A stretch of DNA of 64,000 bases from positions 1,922,001-1,986,000 of the forward strand of contig OZ245738.1 of the NCBI GenBank assembly GCA_965227265.1, given 5' to 3'. The notes beneath the pieces were generated by a model that was not told the origin of the DNA, ran no database searches, and was given only the letters and a program-made list of their open reading frames with translations. The position numbers and the translations under genes are program-made. This DNA comes from UBA2336 sp965227265. GTDB lineage: Bacteria > Bacteroidota > Bacteroidia > Cytophagales > Cyclobacteriaceae. Positions 42,401 to 53,200 of this stretch are shown here, piece after piece; positions within the stretch are counted from its first letter, which is position 1; every line of letters begins with the position of its first letter.

Positions 42401-43282
42401 GGGGTTACAGATGTTCCAGTTAAAAAGTGTTATCTCAAATCGATTACCGATTAAGTTGGCTGCGTTCGCGGGTGCGCTCATCGGAAATGTAGACGAAGTC
42501 GGGCCATCAGCCGGAAAAGGGATTGCATCGACTGGTCCAAAATATACTCCGGTTACAAGTAAGCCCCCGGTTCCTCGCGTGGCTGAAGAAACAAGACCTC
42601 CTGCCCCATTTGTTAAGCCAACAGTAGCTCCATCATTCAACGTAAGGTTTCGAATGGTAGCAGCCGGATTATGATTTGATCCATACACAAACTGCGTGTG
42701 GCGATCAAATCGGTTTGGATTGTCGGGCTCAACAACAATGTTACAGTTAAACTCAGAGGCATCATTGAACACCGCATTTATTACCGGATTATCATAACAT
42801 ACATTCCATTCTTCCGGTGCCATGGCCACGTTGGCATTTGCCTGTTCATCGGTGCCCCAAAAGAATGCGAGCTGAGTTTCAGAAGAAGAAGGACATAGTG
42901 TTCCGCCAATGATAAGAGAAGCAGTAGGCCGGATGCTGCACTGACCATTGTTGTCAAAATAAGTAAAGGTTGCATTAGCAGTAAATGAAGTATTAGGCCC
43001 GCTGGGGGTTGTACCCGCAATAATACTACCTGAATTAAGGGTTGTTATGGTATTCGCAGGATCGTTCCATTCATATTGAATCTCAATTTGACCCGGAACC
43101 TGCGGTACGTTAAAATAATATGTAATAGTAAACTGCGTTACCGTAACCGGAGCACAATCCTGGTCAGTATTAAAGCTAATGTCAATCTGCGGGCGAAGTG
43201 CATTACATTGACTCCAGGCTGAGCCTACAAGACCCAGTACAGCGATGCCAACAAGAAAAAATAACCTGATACGGGGGTTCAT
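39482..43282 (-). CDS. PKD-domain surface adhesin with type B sorting domain
   Basis: A 1266-residue secreted protein. Signal peptide (LFFLVGIAVLGLVGSAWSQ), a long chain of Ig-like/PKD domains (clear examples near the end: WDFGDGTTFTGANPPAHDYG, FWQFGTNEG, YDWDFGNGKG), and a C-terminal gliding-motility-associated sorting domain (APNAFIPSKTG, FNRWGQLMFESK, GWDGYFNGK, YVYKIVAKYEN) for type IX secretion. It has no SprB repeats. It forms its own unit with the PorP protein after it, separated from the upstream module by a terminator. Likely a cell-surface adhesin; ligand unknown. Confidence 0.9.
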   Translation of the reverse strand: MNPRIRLFFLVGIAVLGLVGSAWSQCNALRPQIDISFNTDQDCAPVTVTQFTITYYFNVPQVPGQIEIQYEWNDPANTITTLNSGSIIAGTTPSGPNTSFTANATFTYFDNNGQCSIRPTASLIIGGTLCPSSSETQLAFFWGTDEQANANVAMAPEEWNVCYDNPVINAVFNDASEFNCNIVVEPDNPNRFDRHTQFVYGSNHNPAATIRNLTLNDGATVGLTNGAGGLVSSATRGTGGLLVTGVYFGPVDAIPFPADGPTSSTFPMSAPANAANLIGNRFEITLFNWNICNPWNGDPINPNYEDAVLTRGYIVIVAAPEPEFITEDSGGNPTRDFCIGEDIFFNNETPNQGDYTYIYEFYDDAAGAILLTTSTQANPTFAYSSGGTKMIRLIASSPTAQGTCEEEFTDIVNITPSVQAVIGLTDFANTPISGTFCQEAVAPFTTFEVRFTDLSTGTITATTEWRWQFFDETNAMIAQFPAVGFSSAALGPFDRTFTNPGVYRAVLTIRDNITGCASDAEVEIRVLNKPAPEFTFTNVCEGSPTSFQDATTLTPIDGQTITSREWDMDYDGVTFNPDPSLTNETDFDHIFPAAGSYDVLLQVTTSGGGCSDTVRHTVTVDAIPAALFTSSTASGCSVLSVTFMNNSIVGQPAVIDQYIWEVDEGSGFVVDSIQRPTDPLFGNIYTREFENFGSVNRTFDVRLRVVTVNNCEFTSPAQTITVFPGPRSGFIAANYSPFNDNCSPQTVNFVVDNQTQSLSPADYRWIVTDASGILKDTSTVTVPNFSFQFINTTQAIRDYQVTLRTTLPTMCARDSIRTIRISPVPLSDFTIDTLVFDCEVMQMRFEAQQKGLVEYTWTVTVNGLPFFVPPGTTDILDYDFNRTAAQQDVEVTLQTMNGFNCLSTVTTHDFTVPPDDNISISFTATPLVQSLPNSIVTITNNTTPGPWIQEWDFGDGTTFTGANPPAHDYGTYGEFTITLTVTNNICVLTQSVMVRIDPIPPILEFEYDPPSGCAPLRVTFTNLSQFADPSTYFWQFGTNEGVSHAVNPVYTYTRPGLYSVSLSATNIIGDTVTIVKSQIIEVFPSPTAQFTANPDTVYLPGGKVFLNNQSLGGESYDWDFGNGKGSSLFEPAAVEYNLEGSAETLFEITLAVQNDFLCTDTARVIIHAMKGQQILAPNAFIPSKTGPGSTDTNNTFIPILQGVTEYHLMIFNRWGQLMFESKIQSKGWDGYFNGKLCQQDVYVYKIVAKYENNLTVTRVGDIHLLQ

Positions 43283-43435
43283 TCTTTAACCGGTTCAAAA
43301 CCGATCAAAGCCAACACTATTAGACTGCAATAAATAGGTTTAGCGTAAGAAAGGAAACCGATTTAACGGCACATATATCCAATTAGTCGACAAGAGGATG
43401 TTTTTAAAAACGAATTACATTAGAGAGCGGTAAAA

Positions 43436-43464
43436 CAAAAAGCCCCGCAAGGCAGGGCTTTGTT
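43436..43464 (-). terminator. Intrinsic terminator after the upstream PorP gene
   Basis: Stem AAAGCCC / GGGCTTT (43439-43445 with 43455-43461) followed on the minus strand by TTTGTTTTA. It ends the SprB-PorP module, so the PKD-PorP module needs its own promoter in 43283-43435. In that gap I see only a 12-bp palindrome GTTTTTAAAAAC at 43400-43411. Confidence 0.8.
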
Positions 43465-43483
43465 TATTTCTTGTGTTCTAAAA

Positions 43484-44524
43484 TTAATTCCAGAATCCTT
43501 CCTTACTATTGAAAGTCGGGCAAGGAATCAACTTATATTTTTTCTTAACAGAACGACCGGCAGGCTTGGACGAGAATTCGTAAATAATCGAGATCTCATG
43601 TGCTCCACCGGAAGATGTTCCAAGTTCCGATACAGTAAAATCATAGCTGTATCCAATGTTAAAATTCTTGAAATACATACCCAGTGCAAGAATAACTGCG
43701 TCTTGAGTTGTTGAATTAATAACTGATTTCTGAAAAGGCTTCCCGCGATAAAAGACTCCTACCGAAACAGGATCGATGTGATAGTTAACACCTACATCAA
43801 GTTGTGAGAATGAAGCTCCTTGAATGCGATAGATAAAGGATGGCGTTAAATAAGACATACGTGCACCTCGTGAACGCATACCGCTATTCAAATTCAGGCG
43901 CATCCCACCATGAATAGTAGTTTTAATCGGGAGCCTGCTATCATCACCCAGAACAGATAAGTTGGGTTTATTTAAATGATGAAAGGCTGCACCTAACCAG
44001 AGGTTCCGGCTATAAAGCAAAAATCCTGTACCTACATCAAAATAATTCTGACGGCCTAAGCGCCCCTCCACAGGATCATTAGAGTAATACGGTTGATCCG
44101 GATTTGTCAATCCATCCCCGAACCTAAGCTTATTTCTGTCGATACCATTTGTTCCATATCCAAAAACAAGACCTGGAGAGAAAACGAGCTTATCGGTTAA
44201 CTTAACTTTAAAAGAGTAGAGAAGATTAATATTGGTTGTCTGCCAACCCGCAGTTCCCATTTTATCGGCTGTAAGTTGTACGCCAAACCCGCTTCTTAAT
44301 TCGTCAACAAAAATGTCGTAAGCAGCTGCATAGGTTGCAAAAGCTTTCGGCAAATTTGGCCACTGTACACGGTGATTGAACGATACACGCTGCTGTTGTG
44401 TAATCCCGGTAAAGCCGGGATTCAAGTACAACGGTGCCTGATAGTATTGAGAAAACTGGAAGTCCTGACTAAAGCCAGTTCTTACAATCAGGAATAATAC
44501 ACTTAGTATTAAAATTCTTCTCAT
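43484..44524 (-). CDS. PorP/SprF-family type IX secretion membrane protein
   Basis: A 346-residue paralogue of the 38466-39485 product. Signal peptide (RRILILSVLFLIVRTGFSQ), hallmark FQFSQYYQAPLYLNPGFTG, and the C-terminal FNIGYSYDFTVSELGTSSGG. It follows the SprB-like adhesin gene by 10 bases, the same order as sprB-sprF in Flavobacterium johnsoniae, where SprF is needed for SprB to reach the surface. Presumed partner of the adhesin encoded at 44535-56094. Confidence 0.92.
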   Translation of the reverse strand: MRRILILSVLFLIVRTGFSQDFQFSQYYQAPLYLNPGFTGITQQQRVSFNHRVQWPNLPKAFATYAAAYDIFVDELRSGFGVQLTADKMGTAGWQTTNINLLYSFKVKLTDKLVFSPGLVFGYGTNGIDRNKLRFGDGLTNPDQPYYSNDPVEGRLGRQNYFDVGTGFLLYSRNLWLGAAFHHLNKPNLSVLGDDSRLPIKTTIHGGMRLNLNSGMRSRGARMSYLTPSFIYRIQGASFSQLDVGVNYHIDPVSVGVFYRGKPFQKSVINSTTQDAVILALGMYFKNFNIGYSYDFTVSELGTSSGGAHEISIIYEFSSKPAGRSVKKKYKLIPCPTFNSKEGFWN

Positions 44525-44534
44525 AGATCTTCCC

Positions 44535-47500
44535 TTATCGTATTAGTGTAACATCTCCCACTTGAGTAGTTCGTTGGTCGTTAGCCATTCTCAAGACAAG
44601 CTTATAAACATACACACCTGCCGGCAATAATCTGCCATTTCGATCATATCCATCCCAACCAATGTTTGTGGACTGGCTTTCAAATACCAAGTTACCCCAG
44701 CGATCAAAAATCTGCATCTGGAATTCCTTAACCCCTTTCGTAACCGGAAGGAAAACATCGTTCTTGGTTAAGTCGGTATTATCAAACGCGCCTCCATTCG
44801 GGCCGGCAGGGTTAGGCGTAAATGCATTTGGTATTTGGGCTGATCCTGCAGCTCTTGCCTGTATGGTTTGTTTTACTGTATTACTACACTCAATAGTAGG
44901 ATACTTGTTTACTGCTACCAACGCAATCTCGTAAACACCCTCGGTATCATATATATGAACGGGGCTATGGAACGTATTTGGATCATTACTTAATGGATTA
45001 AGTCCCGACTGCAGCGTATCTGATCCGTCACCGAAATACCATTTATAATAAATGTCACCTGTCTTATTTAAAATCGCATCGTGTGCTGGTACACTACTAT
45101 TATAGGCTCTCAATTCCTGATCCGGGATAAACACAACTTTAGGAGCCGGGTCGAAACGTGCCAACGGAGAATCGTAAACATCAACAAATACATCCGGAGC
45201 CTGTTTCGGAGGATCGCTTGGGAAATTTGGGTCCTTGATCAGGAGCGTGATTTTATACCGTCCTGGTGAATTAGGTTGAAACTGTGGTTCAAACTCAGTT
45301 GAATTAAATGCCCCTGGTCCGTTCTCATTAACCACAATCCATTGGTTTGTAAAATCTCCTTCTGATTGGTTATCAACCTGAATGGCAGTAGGCAAACAGT
45401 CAACCGCAGGTGTAGCTGCAAACAATGCTTTTAACGGAGGTACATTAATTGGGAATATAAACTCATCGCGTGTTGAACAACCACCATTTGGCAAACCAGC
45501 CGTTCGGGCCGCACGGTTCACTACAACAAGAACTGCACGCTTGCCTGAACCAGGATTCATAAACGTATACGTTGGATCTTTTACTCCGCCAGGTTCATTC
45601 GTATTTCCATTTACCGTTTGAGGAGGAGTATTCGGGTTGTTATTCGAGAATGTCCAAGTGTACTCAAAATCAGCTGGGTCATACGGTGCGGTTGCATTTT
45701 GAAACGTAATGTCATCGCTTGGCGCTGTCCACAATGGTATTGGCGTTAAAGGATCTTTCGGTGTCCCGATTTTTGCGATAGCCTCACGGTAAACAAACAC
45801 ATTAAATGTCGTATCCGCCTCGCATAATCCATTTGCCAGATTGTTAGTCGAGGTATAGGTAATCTCATACTCATTAGGGTTATCATTCAACTCAGTATTA
45901 TGGATCGTGAATGACTTAGTAATGGCATCAGGCGTAGGAGCATCTGTTGGGATCGATACAGGCGCACCAGGTCCTGAAATCCGGGTAATTGTCCACGCAT
46001 GACTATTACCACCAAGTGTATTATTAGTAACAACAATTGGAGTTCCGCTACACACCTCATCGGCTGAGGCAATGACATTCTGAATGATCGCAGGGAAGAT
46101 CGTTATTATCTTAGTTGCAACTAGCTTAGGACAAGTACTATTTTTCGCGGTTAATGTAACCGGCAGTTCTGACTTGCCATCATAGCTCAACGATTTAATA
46201 CTCCTGCTGAACGTTCCAGTTCCATCCGCTATAGCATGTTCCGTGTCTATGTGTCCATCAGGCCACTGGAATGTATAGTCGGCTCCGGCATCCTGCAGGT
46301 ACGAGAATGAAAACGTTTCTCCGCTACATTGAGGGTTCGGACTCGTAAAGTCAAACTCCGCCACAGCTTTTATAATATCTACTGTATCCTGATCGATGAA
46401 ACTTGTGGGAATTAATACCGTTGGCCGAGCTTCACATTCATTTCTGTCAACAACTCTGGTGATGGTAAATGTTGTTTGTTCCCGGTAATCGCTAACAAAT
46501 ATTGAACTGTTAGTACCTCCATCAACACCTGCGACTACCGTAGCAGGATCAGACGATCCGGTTTCTATCATTTCATAGTCATAATTAAATGGAGCAGCTC
46601 CCGTGAAGGTAATTCCTAACGTAAACGTTGCCCCCTCGCAAACAGGAGGTTTTGGCACGAACACAGCTGTAGGCCTTGGGTTAACTGTAATCGTTACTTT
46701 ATTCGATGGTTTCACCGGACACGTAGGTGCAGATATAGTCGGATTAGGATCCGTTTGAACCGCACGTATATAATGAGTAGTCGCTGATAAGCCTGCAGGA
46801 GCTGTAAAAGTCGCAGCAGTTGCTCCGGGTACAAGTGTGTAATCACCAACGGTAGGATCAAAATCTGATATCGCAGGGAAAGAAGGATTGGCAATTGATC
46901 CAGGCGCCTGATACCACTGGTACACATACGAACCGTTTCCGCCAAAGGTGACTTGAATCTCGGTGAAAGCCTGTACTGGTTTAGAAGGCTGATTCTCGCA
47001 AATCTGGTGACTTTCAGAGATGAGTCCGCCAAACAAATTAGCAGGCTCTGAAAGCGTTACAGGAATTGCAGCCTGCGTACATCCATTACCATCCGTAGCA
47101 GTTATTGTGTACGATTTACGACCCAGGTTTATAAACTCACCTGGAACTCCTGCTGCTCCCTCTGCCGGGAGAATTGTATACGTATAATCAGTGATTGTTG
47201 AACCCGCCCCAGTAACCTGATTAGTACCACCTGAGATAGTCAGAACAGATATTCTACCATCATTTGCACCAAAGCAACTGATATCTGTTCCTTCTACACC
47301 ATAGTTAGAAGTAACATCAGCCGTCAGCGTGATTGGATCTGGCTGGGTCAATGGAACAGCATTTGTAGTAGCTAAACATCCGTTTAAATCTTTCACACGA
47401 GCTTCATATGACACGTCTCCTCTCAGATTTTTGAAACGGATATCTCCGCCTGTAAAATCAACCGGTGTTGAAGGAGATTGTATCAGCATATATTGGAAAT

Positions 47501-48377
47501 CAGCAGTCATTGGCACACCTGTACCTCCAGTGGTAGTTACAACAACTTCACCTTTTGCATCATTGAAGCAAGGAACATTAAAGCCTTTATAATTTGATCC
47601 CGCTACAAGTGAAGCTATTAATTCATCTACGTTATCAACAGTAACAATTGGACCAGTAATCGGAGCCGCATCACAACCATTAATATCTGTTGCTGTTACC
47701 GTATACGTCACCCCAGGTGCTAACTGCGTAAACACCCCGGTAAACTGACCGGATGAATTCCCTGCTATTCCAAAAGTCACCGAACCCGTTCCGGTTCCTG
47801 GTGTATGAGTTGCTGTTATAATACCATCCGCCACATCATGACAGGTTACTTCGCGTCCATTATAATTACTAGTTACTGATGCACCTATTACCGGTCGTGA
47901 TGGTGCAACAATCGGAGCCGCAATTACAGTAGCCGTACAGTTGTTTACATCCCTAACCATTATGGTATAATTAGCTGGCGCTGGAGTCACATTAGCACCT
48001 AGACCGGCAAAGATATGATTGCCCGGTATTGCCGGTATTCCCGGAGATGTTTGAACCGGATCCGAGTCAATAGAGAATATATAATTGGCTGTTCCTCCCG
48101 TTGCAGAGGCACGGATAGAAGCATTGGTCGAGTTGTAGCAGGTTAATCCTGCTACCGATGTAGCCGTAACAACTAAAGCATCTGGCTGATGAACTGTGAT
48201 ACTCGCTGTTGATGCGGGGCAACCGTTTACATCCTGGGCGCTGATTATGTATGAGTTTGCAGCAAGACCCGTAAATACACCACTTCCTGCATTCACTCCT
48301 GCGGAAGGCGAAATTGTAAAGCTAGTCCAGCCGCCAGCACCACCCGTTGGAGTGGAGTTGATCCGACCATCAGACAA
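44535..48377 (-). CDS. SprB-like adhesin, C-terminal part (split by frameshift)
   Basis: A 1280-codon open frame from its first Met, but really the 3' part of one gene with 48487-56094. The same frame stays open upstream to about 48510 and reads FTAIDGNNCTAVSPAIVV and ISCNGLSDGRI, completing the interrupted seventh SprB repeat. It then contains SprB repeats 8-12, Ig/PKD-type domains (YKWYFGDGSD near residue 1100), and a complete type B sorting domain (IPNAFTPNPAG, FDRWGNLVFESQ, GWDGYDRNGRLLPAGVYVYK). It has no signal peptide, so alone it could not be exported. The PorP gene follows 10 bases after its stop. Confidence 0.88.
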   Translation of the reverse strand: MSDGRINSTPTGGAGGWTSFTISPSAGVNAGSGVFTGLAANSYIISAQDVNGCPASTASITVHQPDALVVTATSVAGLTCYNSTNASIRASATGGTANYIFSIDSDPVQTSPGIPAIPGNHIFAGLGANVTPAPANYTIMVRDVNNCTATVIAAPIVAPSRPVIGASVTSNYNGREVTCHDVADGIITATHTPGTGTGSVTFGIAGNSSGQFTGVFTQLAPGVTYTVTATDINGCDAAPITGPIVTVDNVDELIASLVAGSNYKGFNVPCFNDAKGEVVVTTTGGTGVPMTADFQYMLIQSPSTPVDFTGGDIRFKNLRGDVSYEARVKDLNGCLATTNAVPLTQPDPITLTADVTSNYGVEGTDISCFGANDGRISVLTISGGTNQVTGAGSTITDYTYTILPAEGAAGVPGEFINLGRKSYTITATDGNGCTQAAIPVTLSEPANLFGGLISESHQICENQPSKPVQAFTEIQVTFGGNGSYVYQWYQAPGSIANPSFPAISDFDPTVGDYTLVPGATAATFTAPAGLSATTHYIRAVQTDPNPTISAPTCPVKPSNKVTITVNPRPTAVFVPKPPVCEGATFTLGITFTGAAPFNYDYEMIETGSSDPATVVAGVDGGTNSSIFVSDYREQTTFTITRVVDRNECEARPTVLIPTSFIDQDTVDIIKAVAEFDFTSPNPQCSGETFSFSYLQDAGADYTFQWPDGHIDTEHAIADGTGTFSRSIKSLSYDGKSELPVTLTAKNSTCPKLVATKIITIFPAIIQNVIASADEVCSGTPIVVTNNTLGGNSHAWTITRISGPGAPVSIPTDAPTPDAITKSFTIHNTELNDNPNEYEITYTSTNNLANGLCEADTTFNVFVYREAIAKIGTPKDPLTPIPLWTAPSDDITFQNATAPYDPADFEYTWTFSNNNPNTPPQTVNGNTNEPGGVKDPTYTFMNPGSGKRAVLVVVNRAARTAGLPNGGCSTRDEFIFPINVPPLKALFAATPAVDCLPTAIQVDNQSEGDFTNQWIVVNENGPGAFNSTEFEPQFQPNSPGRYKITLLIKDPNFPSDPPKQAPDVFVDVYDSPLARFDPAPKVVFIPDQELRAYNSSVPAHDAILNKTGDIYYKWYFGDGSDTLQSGLNPLSNDPNTFHSPVHIYDTEGVYEIALVAVNKYPTIECSNTVKQTIQARAAGSAQIPNAFTPNPAGPNGGAFDNTDLTKNDVFLPVTKGVKEFQMQIFDRWGNLVFESQSTNIGWDGYDRNGRLLPAGVYVYKLVLRMANDQRTTQVGDVTLIR

Positions 48378-50270
48378 GCCATTACAGCTAATTTCTCGTC
48401 CATTATATTGAGCAACTGCCGCACCAGAGAAACTGATAACAGGATATGGATCAACAACTATTGCCGGACTGACAGCGGTACAGTTATTACCATCTATTGC
48501 GGTAAAGTGTGTAAGAACCTGCTGCTATTGGTGCGTTAAATACACCGTCTGTTAAACCAGTAGTGTTAGATGTTAAATTTAATGTATACCGATACGGAAC
48601 AGGAGTTCCCGGAGATCCACCTGAAGCAACAATGGTTATTTCTGCATCTGTTAAGTTTGTACAGGATATATCCTGACCATTATAATTACTGGTTACTGAC
48701 GCAGCATCAATCTGCACAGCCGAAGGAGCTATAACTGAAGCTGTTGGTTCAGCCGTACAGCCACGCGCATCCGTAACCCGGAATTGATAATTATTTGCAC
48801 CCAACCCATTAAACACACCAGTTGAATTCGGAACACCAGTTGATGGCACGAACATGACATAATTATAAGGCACCGTACCGCCTACAGCAGTAACTTGTAC
48901 AATACCATCCAAGCTGGACGGGCAACTAATATCAGAGCCATTGTAGTCACTTGCTACAGCAGCAGTTGCTGTTAACAACGCTGGCTGATTTAAGACAACC
49001 ATAGCCGTTGCAGGGCACAGGTTAAGATCTCTAACGGTAAAGTTATACGTAAACTGAGCAAGATTACTGAATACACCTGAAGCGTTTGTTTCAGGTCCCG
49101 GGTTAGCAACCGGACCGTCATTCCGTACATAGGTATGCGCACCTGTTCCTCCTGTTGCGACCAAACTTATTTGTCCATCAGTATCCCCAAAGCAACTTAT
49201 TGTGTTTGTGATAAAAGATTGAATCGTTATAGCCGATGGCTGATTTACCGCTACAGCAGCGGTTGTTCTGTTACACCCTTCTGAATCCGTTACTGTAACA
49301 GTATACGAACCTGGGTGAACGAGATTGTAAACTCCGGTTACATCTCCTGAAGTATTAGCAGGAACGCCATTAAATACATAAGTGTAGCCTCCATTTCCTC
49401 CATTTGCCGTAACTGTGAGTTCACCATCGTTAGCACCGTTACAGCTGATTTGAGACCCATTATAATTACTTGTTACCGAGGCAAACGCATTTAACAGCGC
49501 AGGTTGAGTAACCGCAATAAAGTTAGAGGTCTTAAGACAGCTATTATTATCGGTAACATTCACTGAATATACACCAACTGGCAGGCCGGTAAACACGCCA
49601 CTAGTATTGACTGTAAAAGGTGCCTGATTGAGTGTATACGTATAGGTGGTAGTAACTGTCCCTCCGGTTGCAACTACTGTAATCACTCCATCACTATCGC
49701 CATTACAGGTCGCCTGAGACGTGAGCGAAGCGACTGGTGTAATTATGGTTGGTGCAGTAAGGGTGACTGTAGCTGTGGTGAATGTACAATTGTTCGCATC
49801 TCGAACAACAAATGTGTAGGACCCCACTCCAAGTCCTGTAAATACACCTGAGGTAGCACCAGTATTATTAGAAGGCAGTTCAAGAATTGAATATTGATAC
49901 GTAGTAAGAACAGTTCCGCCAGAACCCACTACGGTTATTGAACCATCGGTTGCGCCATTACACGAGATCTGAGCTCCGTTATAATTAGAAGTAACGCTGG
50001 TAGTAGCGTTGACAGCAGTTGGTGCAACGAAGTTTAACGGTGCTGCTGTACCGATACATCCATTAAGATCCCGAACAGTTACCGTATATGGATTACCCGA
50101 AGCTGAAAGCCCATTGAATATTGGGCTAGTGAAATAACTCGTGCCCCCGTCAATGCTATATTGAAATGGTGAACTTCCATCTATTGGCTGTACTGCTGTT
50201 ATGATACCATTGCTGGAGGTCGCACAGGAAAGTTGTGCTCCGTTATAAGCTGACGTTATGGAAGCGTTAA
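47040..50270 (-). repeat. Array of 12 SprB repeats
   Basis: Twelve successive protein repeats of about 85-95 residues. Each starts near SVTSNYNGxxISC, continues D-G-x-I-x-V, G-G-T and Y-x-Y, then GVFTGL, SYTxxVxD and NxC, and ends with a proline before the next unit. Repeats 1-7 lie before the frameshift and 8-12 after it. Repeats 3, 5 and 9 lack the NYNG part. The DNA repeats are diverged, so they are old. Confidence 0.85.
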
Positions 50271-53200
50271 GTGTTGGTCGTTGGTTAACTGTATACTGTA
50301 CGCGCTGAACTTTAAAACAAATACCATTACTTACCCGCACGAAGATTGCAGTTCCATCCAATGGATACGCGGACGCAGTAGCAACTGACATGGCATTTGT
50401 ACCTGCTATTGCATGGGCTTCTGTTGTATGCCAGGTAAAGGTAAGCGAGCCATCGCTATTGATAGAAGGCTGTAGTGCAATTAAGTTCTCAGTATATGTC
50501 GTTCCCCCAGAAACTGTAGAACATACAATTTGATCTATGTTATTGGTTGAAGGTGCCGGATTTACGGCAACTGTTATTGTTGTCGGTGGGCCCTGACAAC
50601 CGCCAACTGTTGCGTCTGCATTTGCCCGCACCTCGTACGTTACTGATTGCTGAACAGCACTGTTGTTAACCAGGATGTTCGTTATGTGCGTAGGGTCAGA
50701 ACCACTCACCGCACCTGTAACACCAGTATTCGCCACTACAATCCATGAATATGAAGCGACCGCAATAGCAGGTGTTGTGCTTAACAAATTAGCTCTTGGA
50801 GATTCACCACTACAAATAATATCCGAAGCGGCTGTTACCTGTGGTTCCGGATTTACGGTCACCACTACCGGTATCGCAGGATCTCCCACGCAACCTGTTC
50901 CTGAGTTTCTTGGTCTTACAAAGTATTCTACATTAACAGGAGCGCCTGTAAGATTCTGCCAACGGTCATCGGTTAATACAGTTTCTGTGAAAATCCCGAT
51001 AGCTAACGGGGTTCCGGCTATAGGCGTTAACCCATTCGCATTTACGGAAACAATTTCATATTGATCTGCAGAGAAGCTTCCGGTAGCAACTTTCAGGATA
51101 ATGTTAACATCCTCGGTTGAACTACATATAGCATCTGATAAGGTCGGATCTAAAACAGGTTCAGGATTAATCGTGAGGTTAACCAACCTGGATGCTCCTT
51201 CGCAGCCTAATGCACTTACGGGAACAACGGTATACTGAACCAGAAGCGGTCCACCGGTTGAGTTCGTGAACGAATGTGTAGAAATTCCGGTGTCCGGAAT
51301 ACCGTTTACAGTTGGCATACTTGACGGTGTCAATCCAAATGGAACGGCAACGTTTACAACATTATACGAAGCTGCGGGCTCATCACCCGGATTGCTTGTA
51401 GCTGAAAGTATAATTCCAGAAGGCGCATCACTACATACGGTTGCTGAAATAGATGCCAGTGTAGGTCTCTTATTTATAGCCACCGCATGGTCATCCGGGT
51501 TACCTGGGCAACCACTCGTGGTTGTTGGTGTAACCGTAACAAGACCTGGGACAGTTCCAAAATTTACGGTTATCCTGAACGTACCTTGTCCATTAATGAT
51601 CGATCCTCCTATTGGCACAGTCCAGGAGTAGGTAGTGTTTGCAAGGTTAGCCACTTCGTAAATAACACCGGCTTCATTTGCGCAAACAGCAGAAGGTCCA
51701 ACAATGGTAATCGCTGGCGGACTTGTATCAACCGTTATGTTTTTAACGTTTGGCTGACCAATACAGCCCTTATCCGAGGTTTCAATAACCGAAATATCCT
51801 GACCAGGGCTCACGATCACCGGAAAGCTTAACAGGATAAGGTCATCTGTTGAGGTTCCGCCAAGGCGTTTGTCAAACGGTGGTTCAGGCACCGACCAGGT
51901 ATACGTATAACCAGCATTACTTACTGTAAGCTGATATAGTATAGCTGCTGTTAAATCCGCACAGACATTCGATGGACCTAAAAGTGGATTTGGTGAGGGT
52001 ATGGGATTAAGTATAACTCGTAAGCTTGTTGTATCCGTACACGTTGTTGTTGGATTAGTTACGCGTGCATAAAAACGAGTACCATTATTGGCAGTAACAC
52101 TGGTTGGTGTTGCAACAGCAAGCGTTCTGGCTGCATCCGAAAACCAGGCAACTGTGTTAGCCGCTACTCCATTTTTAATGGCATTATTAAACGTTGTCAG
52201 GTTAATACCTGCCCGCGTGTTACTTCCGACTGGAAAGTCTTCGCAAAACTCAGGATTCTGTGGCGTTGTTAACGGGCGTTGTGCAACGGTAATATTTACT
52301 TGTCCGTTCGTAGTACATTGAGGTGTAACATCTGTTCGGGTCACAATGGTGTAAACGATATCTCCGTTTGACAATGGAGCATTTGCCGGATAAGGGATTG
52401 TTCGTGCCGAATTTGTAAAAAACTGAACGGTTCTATTTGTTGAACCGGCAATGCCGGTGATTGCATCATTCAGCGCTTGCAATTCAACCAGCGTCACAAC
52501 AGCTGTAGTTCCGAATGGAATGTCAACACATTTTGTAAGTGGTTGGGTGTTATTCGCAGGCGTAGCATTACGCGTTACATCAATAAAATCGCTGCTTGGA
52601 CTGCAGACTCCTGTAGCCGTTGTTATCGTCCAGGTTAATCGTGTTGTTCCCAGTGGTAAACTGTTAGCCGTTGCGTTAGGTGTATTTGCATCAGGTGTAA
52701 ACGTTACACCTACAGCGGGCGTACTCCAGGTACCTACCGCTCCAACCACGCTGGGAGTGTTTCCTGTTAAAGCTGCCGTGGTTCCGCAGACCGACATGGT
52801 TGCAGCACCTGCATCTGCTGCAGTTGGAAGGCGATCGATCGTGATCACAACAGGATCATTAACAGGAGTACACGCTCCTGTTGGATCATCAGTTATTAAG
52901 CGCAATGTTACTGTTCCGGCAGTGTAATCAGCAGCCGATGGACGATATGTATCTTCAACGGGGTTAGTAGCATCAAAATTTCCAGTTGCCGTATTGTTCG
53001 AAGCAAAAGTTCCTGTACCGGTAACTACTTCCCAGCGGGCTTGTGTTGCACCTCCGCCATAGGTTCCACCTCGGGCTCCGGTTAATGCAATATTAAAAGG
53101 AGCTGATGGAGGTGTATCCACGCAGGCAGAAAAGTCTGCCGGGCCTGTAATCGTAGGCGGGCGGTTAAAGGTTACGTTTACAAAACTGTCTTCCGGTGGA

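Noticed and set aside
43283..43483. Possible small RNA in the gap before the PKD adhesin gene
   Set aside because: Apart from the terminator of the upstream unit and a 12-bp palindrome there is no promoter-terminator pair or stable structure to support an RNA gene.
44535..48377. Treating the C-terminal adhesin frame as an independent gene
   Set aside because: It lacks a signal peptide, begins within a repeat, and its frame continues upstream without stops to the frameshift site, so it is part of the larger gene.
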